Assembly (NCBI GenBank): GCA_020352595.1
Contig: CP070682.1
Coordinates: 289,393-297,403 of the forward strand
Reading direction: 5' to 3'
Source: a bacterium
Lineage (GTDB): Bacteria; BMS3Abin14
DNA: 8,011 nucleotides
In this document: positions 1 to 6,562 of the stretch, in pieces
Position numbering within the stretch: the stretch's first letter is position 1
Layout of the letters: the number at the start of each line of letters is the position of its first letter
Translations under genes and position numbers: made by a program
Notes under the pieces: generated by a model
Databases searched by the model: none
Told to the model about the DNA's origin: nothing
Seen by the model: only the letters and a program-made list of their open reading frames with translations

Positions 1-1
1 C

Positions 2-1642
2 CTGGTGCGCCCCAACATGACATACAACCGGTCCGAGACGGATGATCGGAAGAAAAGGGCTGTGGATGAGACCAGCCCCGTCTACTATCAGGTCAGGAAA
101 GGGGAGGTCATCGTCAGGGCGGGAGATCCGCTAACAGATGAGCACATCCTGAAGATCAACGAACTCAAGAGGCTGTCGCCCGATGTGGGACGATCGTCCC
201 TGGTCCTGGGACTGTTCCTCTTCGTGGCCGCCATCCTGTTCACATTCTTCATGGTCCTCAAGGTCGTATATCCGCCGACGTCCAGGGACATAAGAGGTCT
301 GGTTATCCTCGCGCTCATCATCGTCCTGCAGATGGCGGTCACGAGGGGGGTCCTGGTCATTTCCCAGGCCCTGATCACGACATACACGGGGCTGACGGAG
401 TTCGCCATCAGGCTCATCATCCCCTTCGCCCTGGGTTCCATGGTGGCCGGGACCCTGTTCCCCGTGACCGTGGCGCTCCTCGTCGCTTCCATGACCTCCA
501 TCCTGGCCGCGGCGTACCTGGAGTGGAGCCACCTCATCTTCCTGTACTCGTTCATCGGCGGCACCGTGGCATCCTACAGCGTCATGCACTGCAGGCAGAG
601 GTCTTCGCTCATAAGGGCGGGGATCATGGTGGGCGGGGCGAACATCGCTGTCACCATCATCATCCTCATGTACAACGGAGATCTGTTCAAGGTCACCACC
701 ACCGCACATCTGCTCTTCGCGGCGACAAGCGGTGTCCTCGTCGCACTCATCGCCTCCATGGTGATCCCCCTGATGGAATCGGCTTTCAACGTGGCCTCCG
801 ACATGAAGCTCATGGAGCTGGCGAACCTGAACCAGCCCGCCCTCAAGGAGATGATATTCAAGGCGCCCGGAAGCTACCACCACAGCGTGCTGGTGGGTTC
901 ACTGGCCGAGGCGGCTGCCGAGGAGATCGACGCCAATCCACTCCTGGCCAGAGTGGCCGCCGCATACCACGACATCGGAAAGGTCAACAAGCCCGAGTAC
1001 TTCGTGGAGAACCAGGAGGACAAGGACAGCCGTCACGAGAAGCTCAGCCCGAACATGAGCGCCCTCATACTCTCATCCCACGTCAAGGACGGCGCCGAGA
1101 TAGCGCGGGAACACCGTCTTCCCAGGCGCGTGGTGGACATCATCAAGCAGCACCACGGCACACGCCTCATCAGCTTCTTCTACAACAAGGCCAAGGAGAT
1201 GGAGGACCCGTCGGTCCAGACGGTGGATGAGAGAGATTTCCGGTATCCAGGACCCCGACCCCAGAGCCGGGAGGCGGCACTGATCATGCTGGCGGACGCA
1301 GTGGAGGCGGCGTCCAAGGTCCTCTCCGATCCGACACCTGCCAGGATAAGGGGGCTCGTCCAGAAGATCATCAACGACATCTTCATCGACGGGCAGCTCG
1401 ACGAGTCCAATCTGACCCTCAGGGACCTGCATCAGATAGCGAGGAGCTTCACCCGTACCATCACCGGGATCCTTCACCACCGCATCGATTATCCCGAGGC
1501 ACCCGGTGCCGTGGAGGACCGCAAGAAGGAGAAGAAGAAGAAGAATGGTTCGAGTCCTGATCCGGAGCCCGGAAGCGGAGCCGCTGCGGAGGATGCTGAG
1601 GGACCTGGCGTCCAGAATATTAAGCGACTTGGGCAGAGCTGA
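2..1642 (+). CDS. pgpH: Seven-transmembrane HD-domain phosphohydrolase (PgpH type), 5'-truncated by the window edge
   Basis: Membrane protein of the 7TM-HD family, whose characterised members (Listeria PgpH) hydrolyse cyclic di-AMP in the cytoplasm. Numbering from the GTG at 5, residues 1-60 match the end of the family's extracellular domain (GEVIVRAGD at 33-41). Hydrophobic helices follow between about 65 and 257. The HD domain has paired histidines in GSYHHS (289-294), the HDIGK motif (322-326), further metal-site histidines at H359 and H383/H384, and an aspartate at D431. All expected HD-domain metal ligands appear present, so the enzyme is probably active. The reading frame is open to the window edge (CTG at 2-4) and full-length relatives carry a longer N-terminal sensor region, so the true start is upstream; the GTG at 5 is not a believable start. 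The conserved part ends near residue 498. The last 40 or so residues are a Lys-rich then Pro/Gly/Ala-rich tail, largely encoded over the start of ybeY. The substrate is inferred from the family. Confidence 0.93.
   Translation: MVRPNMTYNRSETDDRKKRAVDETSPVYYQVRKGEVIVRAGDPLTDEHILKINELKRLSPDVGRSSLVLGLFLFVAAILFTFFMVLKVVYPPTSRDIRGLVILALIIVLQMAVTRGVLVISQALITTYTGLTEFAIRLIIPFALGSMVAGTLFPVTVALLVASMTSILAAAYLEWSHLIFLYSFIGGTVASYSVMHCRQRSSLIRAGIMVGGANIAVTIIILMYNGDLFKVTTTAHLLFAATSGVLVALIASMVIPLMESAFNVASDMKLMELANLNQPALKEMIFKAPGSYHHSVLVGSLAEAAAEEIDANPLLARVAAAYHDIGKVNKPEYFVENQEDKDSRHEKLSPNMSALILSSHVKDGAEIAREHRLPRRVVDIIKQHHGTRLISFFYNKAKEMEDPSVQTVDERDFRYPGPRPQSREAALIMLADAVEAASKVLSDPTPARIRGLVQKIINDIFIDGQLDESNLTLRDLHQIARSFTRTITGILHHRIDYPEAPGAVEDRKKEKKKKNGSSPDPEPGSGAAAEDAEGPGVQNIKRLGQS
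1523..1545 (+). repeat. AAG/GAG triplet repeat in an all-purine run just before the ybeY start
   Basis: Twenty-three consecutive purines, made of two AAG, one GAG and four AAG triplets and ending at the first base of the ybeY ATG. In the pgpH frame it encodes the KKEKKKK stretch. It also supplies the only Shine-Dalgarno-like sequence for ybeY (AAGGAG at 1526-1531, 13 nt before the ATG). Whole-triplet slippage would change the PgpH lysine count and the ybeY ribosome-site spacing; other indels would also shift the PgpH frame. Confidence 0.8.
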
Positions 1643-1997
1643 GGCGGAATTGAGCATCCTGGTCACCGACGACGGGCAGGTCAGGTCCCTCAATCGGCAG
1701 TACCGGGGAAAGGACAGCGCCACAGACGTGCTCTCCTTCTCCCAGTCCGAGGGCGAGGGCCCCCAGGGGCCCCATGACCTGCTGGGGGATGTCGTCATCT
1801 CCTGGGACAGCGCGGTCAGGCAGAGTGAGCAGTACGGCCATGGTGTACGGGCGGAGGTGGCGAGGCTTATGGTCCACGGCATCCTGCATCTGCTGGGTTA
1901 CGACCACGAGGATGAAGCGGAGAGTTCCGGGGAGATGAGGGCCCTGGAGGAGAGATACGCACGACGCAGGCGGAGAAAACCTGCGGGCGGGGTGTAA
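1545..1997 (+). CDS. ybeY: YbeY endoribonuclease / rRNA maturation factor
   Basis: Single-domain zinc-dependent endoribonuclease of the YbeY (UPF0054) family, which acts in 16S rRNA 3'-end maturation and 70S ribosome quality control in the cytoplasm. The predicted protein is 150 residues, normal for the family. It contains the signature HGILHLLGYDH with the three metal-binding histidines at H111, H115 and H121 (H-x3-H-x5-H). It also has the conserved YRGKDSATDVLSF segment (53-65), which includes the conserved arginine R54 region, and GDVVIS at 81-86. The ATG at 1545 is chosen because the family's first strand and helix begin right after it. An upstream in-frame GTG at 1506 would only add an Arg-rich leader produced by reading the AAG repeat out of frame. 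The gene overlaps the end of pgpH by 98 nt. In that overlap the ybeY frame has G or C at 24 of 32 third positions, against 16 of 32 in the pgpH frame (hand count). The C-terminus is a short basic tail. Confidence 0.95.
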   Translation: MVRVLIRSPEAEPLRRMLRDLASRILSDLGRAEAELSILVTDDGQVRSLNRQYRGKDSATDVLSFSQSEGEGPQGPHDLLGDVVISWDSAVRQSEQYGHGVRAEVARLMVHGILHLLGYDHEDEAESSGEMRALEERYARRRRRKPAGGV

Positions 1998-2018
1998 AAA
2001 GGGGGTAACAACAGGCCA

Positions 2019-2846
2019 ATGACGGGAGACATTCTTTCAGGTATCAAGGCTTTTCTCAGGCGTCTGTTCAGGACCAACATCACCGAGGAGGAGATCCAGA
2101 GCCTCATCGAGGTCGGGGAGCAGGAGGGGATCATCAACCGGGAGGAGCACCTGATGATCGACGCCGTTCTCGACCTCGACGACACCAGGGTCCGGGAGAT
2201 CCTCGTACCGAGAACGGAAATGGTGGCGGTGGAGAGAAACACGCCCATTGCGCAAGTGCTCACCACCATCAACGAGGCCGGACACAGCAGGATCCCGGTA
2301 TACGACGGCGATGTTGACAATATCACCGGCATCCTTTACGCCAAGGACCTGCTCCGGCACTGGGGCCGCGATCCTTCCGAATTCCGCCTGGAATCCATCT
2401 GTCGAAAGGCCTATTTCATCCCGGAGACCAAGACCATCGCGGACCTCCTGAAGGAGTTCAAGGTCCGCAGGGTGCACATGGCCGTTGCCGTTGACGAATA
2501 CGGCGGGACATCGGGGCTCGTGACCATCGAGGACATCCTCGAGGAGATCGTGGGCGAGATCCAGGACGAATACGATCCCGTGGAAAGCGCCGGTGTCACG
2601 CGGATGGAGGACGGCAGCTACCTCTTCGATGCCAGGTCCCACATCGAGGACGTGGAGAGCGAACTCGGGGTCCAGCTGCCCAGAGGCGAATACGATACTC
2701 TTGGGGGATTCATCAGCAATCTGCTCAGCCACGTCCCGGTTCAGGGGGAGGAGAGCCGCTACGGCAACCTGCTCTTCACCGTGGAGAAGGCCGACGTGAG
2801 GAGGGTCTCGAGCATCCGTGTCAACTTCCTCAGCGAGGGGGAATAG
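2019..2846 (+). CDS. corC: CorC/YbeX-type CBS-domain protein with transporter-associated domain
   Basis: Soluble protein of 275 residues, close in size to E. coli YbeX (CorC, 292). Domains in order: an N-terminal acidic helical segment (about 20-55), CBS domain 1 starting at ILVPRTEMV (61-69) and running to about 115, and CBS domain 2 at about 125-182 ending in DEYGGTSGLVTIEDILEEI (159-177). The CorC_HlyC transporter-associated domain occupies about 190-272 (EYDTLGGFI at 224-232). There is no membrane DUF21 domain, so this is the short CorC form rather than a full-length TlyC/CNNM-like transporter. CBS pairs bind adenosine nucleotides. Family members have been linked to magnesium/cobalt efflux, and YbeX has also been linked to ribosome metabolism; the exact role here is not visible. 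The start is the ATG at 2019, 21 nt after ybeY, with a G-rich Shine-Dalgarno-like AAGGGGG upstream near 1999-2005. It sits between ybeY and lnt as in E. coli. Confidence 0.92.
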   Translation: MTGDILSGIKAFLRRLFRTNITEEEIQSLIEVGEQEGIINREEHLMIDAVLDLDDTRVREILVPRTEMVAVERNTPIAQVLTTINEAGHSRIPVYDGDVDNITGILYAKDLLRHWGRDPSEFRLESICRKAYFIPETKTIADLLKEFKVRRVHMAVAVDEYGGTSGLVTIEDILEEIVGEIQDEYDPVESAGVTRMEDGSYLFDARSHIEDVESELGVQLPRGEYDTLGGFISNLLSHVPVQGEESRYGNLLFTVEKADVRRVSSIRVNFLSEGE

Positions 2847-2853
2847 CCTGGCG

Positions 2854-4359
2854 ATGCGGACGGGATCTGTCCTGCGGATTCTGACAACCTCGCTCCTCCT
2901 CATCCTCTCTTTCCCCTTGCCGGACCTCGGTCCCCTTTGCCTTTTGTCCCTCGTGCCCCTCATGTCCGCTCTTCCAGGGATCAGGCCGCGGTGGGCTTTC
3001 ATGGCGGGGTGGGCCGCCGCTTTCCTCTGGTTCTTCGTCAGTTACAACTGGGTCTCGAACTCCATCTCCCGTTTCGGGGGTGTCACCTTTCCCCTGGACA
3101 TGGCCGCCATCTCCCTCATGGCGGGCATCCATGCCCTTTACCCGGCTCTCTTTTCGTCCCTCATCCCCCACGCGGGGCGTCTGAGGATCTGGGTCTGTGC
3201 CCTCGTGCTGCCCTCGGCGTGGGTCGTCCTGGAACTGGGACGATCCCTTTATCCGGCACCCTTCCCCTGGCTTCACCTGGGATCGGCTTTCTGGAAGGTG
3301 CCCGTACTGCGTTCCCTCTATCCCTTTGCGGGCGTGTTCGGGGCGTCCTTTTACATCGTTCTCGTCAACGTACTGGTCTGGAGGCTCACCGGTGCCCCCA
3401 GAGGGTCGAGGAGGGGCATCCTCTCGTCCCTGGTCCTTCTCGCGCTTCTTCCTGCTGCAGCAGCCCTTTTCCAGGGGGCACAGGCGGGATCCGTGCTGAA
3501 GGTCGGTGTCATCCAGGGTAATTTCCAGCAGGAAGTGAAGTGGCGGGAAGAGCTTCAGGAAGAGACGGTGACGACTTACCTGGAGCTCACGGACGCGGCC
3601 GTCGCCAGAGGGGCTCGCCTGGTCGTGTGGCCGGAGACCGCCGTGCCCGTATTTTTCCAGGCGGAGCCCGAGGTCGCCCAGAGACTCCTGGATTACGTTT
3701 CCGCCAGGGATGTCCATCTCGTCTTCGGCAGCCCGGGCTACGAGATCCGCGATGACAAGGTTCTCCTGTACAACCGGGTATACCACCTTTCACCCAGCGG
3801 GGATGTTGAGCATTACGACAAGATCAATCTGGTGCCCTTCGGCGAATATGTGCCTTTCTCGCGGCTGCTGCCCTTCGTGGACAAGCTGGTTCCCGGTGAG
3901 GGTGAGTTCGCCCGTGGTGTCTGGAAAGGGCCCTTCTCCACCCAGGTCCCATCCGGCCCCCTTGTCTGCTACGAGGTCACCTTCCCCTGGCTGGCAAGGC
4001 GGGAGGTGAGAGACGGGAGCAGGATCCTCATCAACGTGACCAACGATGCCTGGTTCGGCAGATCCTGGGGGCCATACCAGCATCTCGCCATCTCCGCTGT
4101 CCGGGCAGCCGAGAACGGCGTGCCTCTCATCAGGGCGGCCAATACCGGTGTCTCGGCCCTGGTGGACGGACGCGGTGTCCTGGCCGAGACCATCCCCCTG
4201 GGAGAGCGTGACGTCATCGTCGCCCAGGTCCGTACGGGTGGAAAGATGACGGTGTACACGCGTTTCGGCGACTGGATTGTCATCCTTGCCTTTGGTGTGA
4301 TAACAATACACAGTTTGATATTTCTGTTTACCGGGAGGTCACGTAAATGGACCGGATAG
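2854..4359 (+). CDS. lnt: Apolipoprotein N-acyltransferase
   Basis: Inner-membrane enzyme that transfers a fatty acyl chain from a phospholipid to the N-terminal cysteine of lipoproteins, the last step of lipoprotein maturation in Gram-negative bacteria. The 501-residue product has an N-terminal block of hydrophobic helices (about 8-207), a periplasmic nitrilase-like domain (about 215-460) and one C-terminal membrane helix (473-493). The catalytic triad is visible: E261 in VVWPETAVP, K323 in YDKINLVPFGEYVP and C372 in GPLVCYE. E331 lies eight residues after the lysine, the same spacing as K335 and E343 in E. coli. The Y373-E374 pair after the cysteine, NVTNDAWFG (394-402) and RAANTG (427-432) are also typical. 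The ATG at 2854 lies 7 nt after the corC stop, with GAGGGGGA at 2835-2842. A GTG at 2818 inside corC is a possible alternative adding 12 polar residues, but it is less likely. The 3' end overlaps the prfB start by 13 nt. Confidence 0.95.
   Translation: MRTGSVLRILTTSLLLILSFPLPDLGPLCLLSLVPLMSALPGIRPRWAFMAGWAAAFLWFFVSYNWVSNSISRFGGVTFPLDMAAISLMAGIHALYPALFSSLIPHAGRLRIWVCALVLPSAWVVLELGRSLYPAPFPWLHLGSAFWKVPVLRSLYPFAGVFGASFYIVLVNVLVWRLTGAPRGSRRGILSSLVLLALLPAAAALFQGAQAGSVLKVGVIQGNFQQEVKWREELQEETVTTYLELTDAAVARGARLVVWPETAVPVFFQAEPEVAQRLLDYVSARDVHLVFGSPGYEIRDDKVLLYNRVYHLSPSGDVEHYDKINLVPFGEYVPFSRLLPFVDKLVPGEGEFARGVWKGPFSTQVPSGPLVCYEVTFPWLARREVRDGSRILINVTNDAWFGRSWGPYQHLAISAVRAAENGVPLIRAANTGVSALVDGRGVLAETIPLGERDVIVAQVRTGGKMTVYTRFGDWIVILAFGVITIHSLIFLFTGRSRKWTG
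4333..4339 (+). promoter_or_regulatory. Ribosome binding site of prfB, inside the end of lnt
   Basis: GGGAGGT lies 7 nt before the ATG at 4347, near-ideal spacing. It shows that prfB starts at this ATG and not at the later in-frame ATG at 4378. The site is inside the last codons of lnt, so ribosomes finishing lnt pass over it, which favours translational coupling. Confidence 0.85.
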
Positions 4360-5460
4360 ATACCTTCAGGAACTCCCTTGCAGGGGCTGTTGAGAAACTC
4401 GAGACCCTGGGGAGGCATCTTTGACCCCGCAGGAAAGTCCGCCGAGATAGAGAGGCTGGAAAGGGCCGCGTCGGCGCCGGATTTCTGGAACAAGCCGGAT
4501 AAAGCTCAGGAGATCACCCGCAAGCTGAGCCTTCTCAGGGAGAGGGTCGAGCGCTTCCGGAAACTGGAATCCCGTATCAGGGATCTGGAAGCGGCGGTGG
4601 AACTCATCGAGGAGGACGAGAAGCTGGGAACGGAGCTCCTGGCCGAATCCATCCCCCAGCTCAGGGAGGTGGAAAAAACCCTCGAGACCCTGGAGCTCGA
4701 GGCGCTTCTGGGAGCCGAGGAGGACATTCTCAACGCCATCGTCACCATCCATCCGGGCGCAGGGGGCATCGAGTCCCAGGACTGGGCCCAGATGCTCCTG
4801 AGGATGTACACGCGCTGGGCAGAGAGAAGCGGGTTCTACACGGAGATGCTCGATATCCAGTATGGCGAGGAGGCGGGCATAAAGAGCGCCACCTTTGCCG
4901 TGGAGGGCCCGTACGCCTATGGTTATCTCAAGGCGGAGACCGGCGTTCACAGGCTCGTCCGCATCTCTCCATACGATGCCAGCAGCAGAAGGCACACCTC
5001 CTTCGCTTCGGTGTTCGCCTATCCGGAGGTGGAGGATGAAGTCGAGGTGGAGATCGAAGAGAAGGACCTGCGGATCGACACCTTCCGTTCCAGCGGAGCG
5101 GGTGGGCAGCACGTCAACGTGACGGACTCCGCTGTCCGGATAACCCACCTGCCCACCGGCGTGGTGGTCACGTGCCAGAACGAGAGGTCCCAGCACAAGA
5201 ACAGAGCCACGGCCATGAGGATCCTCCGGGCCAGGCTATACGAGCTCAAAATGAAGGAGAAGGAGGAGGAACTGGCAAAGATCCAGGGCCAGAAAAAGGA
5301 GATCGCCTGGGGCAGCCAGATCCGGAGCTATGTTCTCCAGCCCTACAGGCTGGTCAAGGACCATCGCACCGGACACGAGGTGGGCAATGTTGACGCGGTG
5401 CTCGACGGCGACATTGACGATTTCATGCAGGCGTACCTTGTCGGTCGGAGGGATGAGTGA
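4347..5460 (+). CDS. prfB: Peptide chain release factor 2, expressed by +1 programmed frameshift
   Basis: RF2 ends translation at UGA and UAA codons. The gene is read as 4347-4421 joined to 4423-5460, giving 370 residues (E. coli 365). The zero frame runs 25 codons from the ATG and meets a TGA at 4422-4424; shifting +1 on CTT gives ...GRHL-DPAGK..., with the junction at residues 25/26, as in E. coli. After a helical N-terminal domain, the codon-reading motif is S207-P208-Y209, where RF2 normally has Ser-Pro-Phe. The catalytic GGQ loop is at 252-254 in SSGAGGQHVN. RITHLPTGVVV and NERSQHKN follow as in other RF2 proteins. The GGQ-minus-6 position is a serine, so the E. coli K-12 Thr246 variant is absent. 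The start overlaps lnt by 13 nt and the terminal TGA overlaps the ribD GTG by 4 nt. Both the internal and the terminal stop are UGA, so RF2 level governs its own synthesis. An ATG at 4378 lies in the downstream frame but would omit the conserved N-terminus. Confidence 0.96.
4409..4425 (+). promoter_or_regulatory. prfB +1 programmed frameshift (recoding) signal
   Basis: A Shine-Dalgarno-like GGGGAGG at 4409-4415 is followed by three bases (CAT), the slip codon CTT (4419-4421), the stop TGA (4422-4424) and C at 4425. This copies the known E. coli prfB element: SD-like sequence, 3-nt spacer, CUU UGA C. Known mechanism: pairing of the SD-like sequence with 16S rRNA strains the ribosome, and slow decoding of UGA in the weak UGAC context lets tRNA-Leu slip from CUU to UUU when RF2 is scarce. 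Confidence 0.95.
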
Positions 5461-6554
5461 CCGGCATCGATGACCGGAGGTTCATGGCAAGGGCCCTGAA
5501 GCTTGCCGCCAGAGGGCAGGGGACCACCCATCCGAACCCGATGGTGGGGGCAGTGGTGGTGAAGAAGGGGGTGGTCGTCGGCGAGGGATGGCACAGGAAG
5601 CCAGGCGAACCGCATGCGGAAACGCTGGCCCTGCAAAGGGCGGGACGCGCGGCGCGGGGGGCGACTGTTTACGTCAACCTCGAGCCGTGCGACCATCACG
5701 GCAGGACTCCTCCCTGCACCCGGGCCATCATCGGTGCATCCGTGGCCAGGGTGGTGGCCGCCTGCGAGGACCCCCATCCCCTCGTCAGCGGGAGGGGGAT
5801 CCATCACCTCCGCGAGGCTGGCATCAGGGTCGATCTCGGTGTCCTGCGTGAGCGGGCCGAGGAACTCAACAGGGCTTTCCTCCATCATGCCCGCGGCGCT
5901 GTGCCATATGTTACCCTCAAGCTGGCTTCGACCCTCGACGGCCGTATCGCAACATCCGGAGGCGAGTCGCGGTGGATCACCGGAGAACAGGCGAGGAGGA
6001 GGGTTCACCTCCTCAGGGCTCAGGCGGACGCCGTTCTGGTGGGAGTCGGCACGGTGGTGATGGACGATCCGAGACTCACCGTCAGGAACGTCAGAAGGAG
6101 GGGGCAACCGTTCCGGGTGGTGCTGGATCCTTCCCTCCGCACCCCCCTGGAATCCCATATCGTAAGGTCGGCGTCCGACGGCAGGACCCTTATCGTATTG
6201 GGCCGGGGTGTATCCGCAGGCCGGCGCCGAGCCTATCAGGAGAAGGGTGTCCGCTTCCTGCCGCTGCCAAGGAGATCAGGGCGGTTCCTCTGGCCGGACC
6301 TGGCCAGGGGGCTTTCCGAACTGGGGGTCCTCCACCTGCTTGTGGAGGGAGGCTCCCGCACCGCGGCCTGGTTCCTGGCGTCATCGGCTGTTCAGCGGCT
6401 TGAGCTGTTCATGGCGCCTGCGGTGCTCGGCGAGGAAGGTGTCCCCGCGGTGGGACCCCTGTCAGTTGAGCGGCTGGCGCTTGCGCCCCGTTTCCGCCTC
6501 AAGCAGTACAGGCTCGTCGGCGGCGATCTCCATATCGTCGCCGAAGCGGAGTGA
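5457..6554 (+). CDS. ribD: Bifunctional diaminohydroxyphosphoribosylaminopyrimidine deaminase / 5-amino-6-(5-phosphoribosylamino)uracil reductase
   Basis: Cytosolic enzyme for the second and third steps of riboflavin synthesis from GTP: zinc-dependent deamination of the pyrimidine ring, then NADPH-dependent reduction of the ribose. The product has 365 residues, the usual length. The deaminase domain (about 1-145) shows THPNPMVGAVVV (24-35), the zinc ligand H53 with catalytic E55 in GEPHAETLAL, and zinc cysteines C78 and C87 in EPCDHHGRTPPC. The reductase domain (about 150-362) shows LKLASTLDGRIATSGGESRW (154-173), VGVGTVVMDDPRLTVR (195-210), LLVEGGS (294-300) and MAPAVLG (319-325). Both catalytic halves look intact. 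The start is the GTG at 5457, overlapping the prfB TGA as GTGA, with GGAGGG at 5447-5452; the family needs about nine residues before the FMARAL helix. The ATG at 5484 would cut these off. Overlap with prfB suggests translational coupling. Confidence 0.95.
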   Translation: MTGIDDRRFMARALKLAARGQGTTHPNPMVGAVVVKKGVVVGEGWHRKPGEPHAETLALQRAGRAARGATVYVNLEPCDHHGRTPPCTRAIIGASVARVVAACEDPHPLVSGRGIHHLREAGIRVDLGVLRERAEELNRAFLHHARGAVPYVTLKLASTLDGRIATSGGESRWITGEQARRRVHLLRAQADAVLVGVGTVVMDDPRLTVRNVRRRGQPFRVVLDPSLRTPLESHIVRSASDGRTLIVLGRGVSAGRRRAYQEKGVRFLPLPRRSGRFLWPDLARGLSELGVLHLLVEGGSRTAAWFLASSAVQRLELFMAPAVLGEEGVPAVGPLSVERLALAPRFRLKQYRLVGGDLHIVAEAE

Positions 6555-6557
6555 GGA
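6552..6557 (+). promoter_or_regulatory. Ribosome binding site of ribE, overlapping the ribD stop
   Basis: TGAGGA contains the ribD stop codon TGA (6552-6554) and ends 5 nt before the TTG at 6563. This spacing supports TTG 6563 as the ribE start; the GTG at 6551 has no comparable sequence at a useful distance. Confidence 0.65.
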
Positions 6558-6562
6558 CGACA

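Noticed and set aside
1506..1508. GTG at 1506 as the ybeY start
   Set aside because: The added leader is a run of arginines produced by reading the AAG repeat in the wrong frame; family homology begins right after the ATG at 1545.
1998..2018. Terminator or regulatory element in the ybeY-corC gap
   Set aside because: The 21-nt gap is the longest in the window. It has no inverted repeat or T run, only an SD-like purine stretch.
2818..2820. GTG at 2818 as the lnt start
   Set aside because: It would overlap corC by 29 nt and add polar residues ahead of the first membrane helix. The ATG at 2854 has its own G-rich SD. It is not fully excluded.
2037..3002. Long minus-strand open frames, including this one and others near 131-883, 2830-3786, 4366-5196 and 5343-6158
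   Set aside because: They lie opposite well-recognised genes and have low-complexity His/Arg/Gly/Asp-rich translations with no recognisable family. GC-rich codon use on the + strand readily leaves such frames open.
4286..4325. AT-rich stretch at the lnt 3' end as a promoter for prfB
   Set aside because: The AT-richness follows from Ile/Phe/Leu codons of the C-terminal membrane helix, and I found no hexamer pair with good match and spacing.
4378..4380. ATG at 4378 as the prfB start
   Set aside because: It lies in the post-shift frame without a good ribosome site. It would replace the conserved N-terminal helix with an unrelated peptide; the ATG at 4347 has an ideal SD.
4422..4424. In-frame TGA in prfB as a premature stop or pseudogene
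   Set aside because: It sits in a complete, correctly spaced recoding signal at the position known from other RF2 genes, and the downstream frame is intact.
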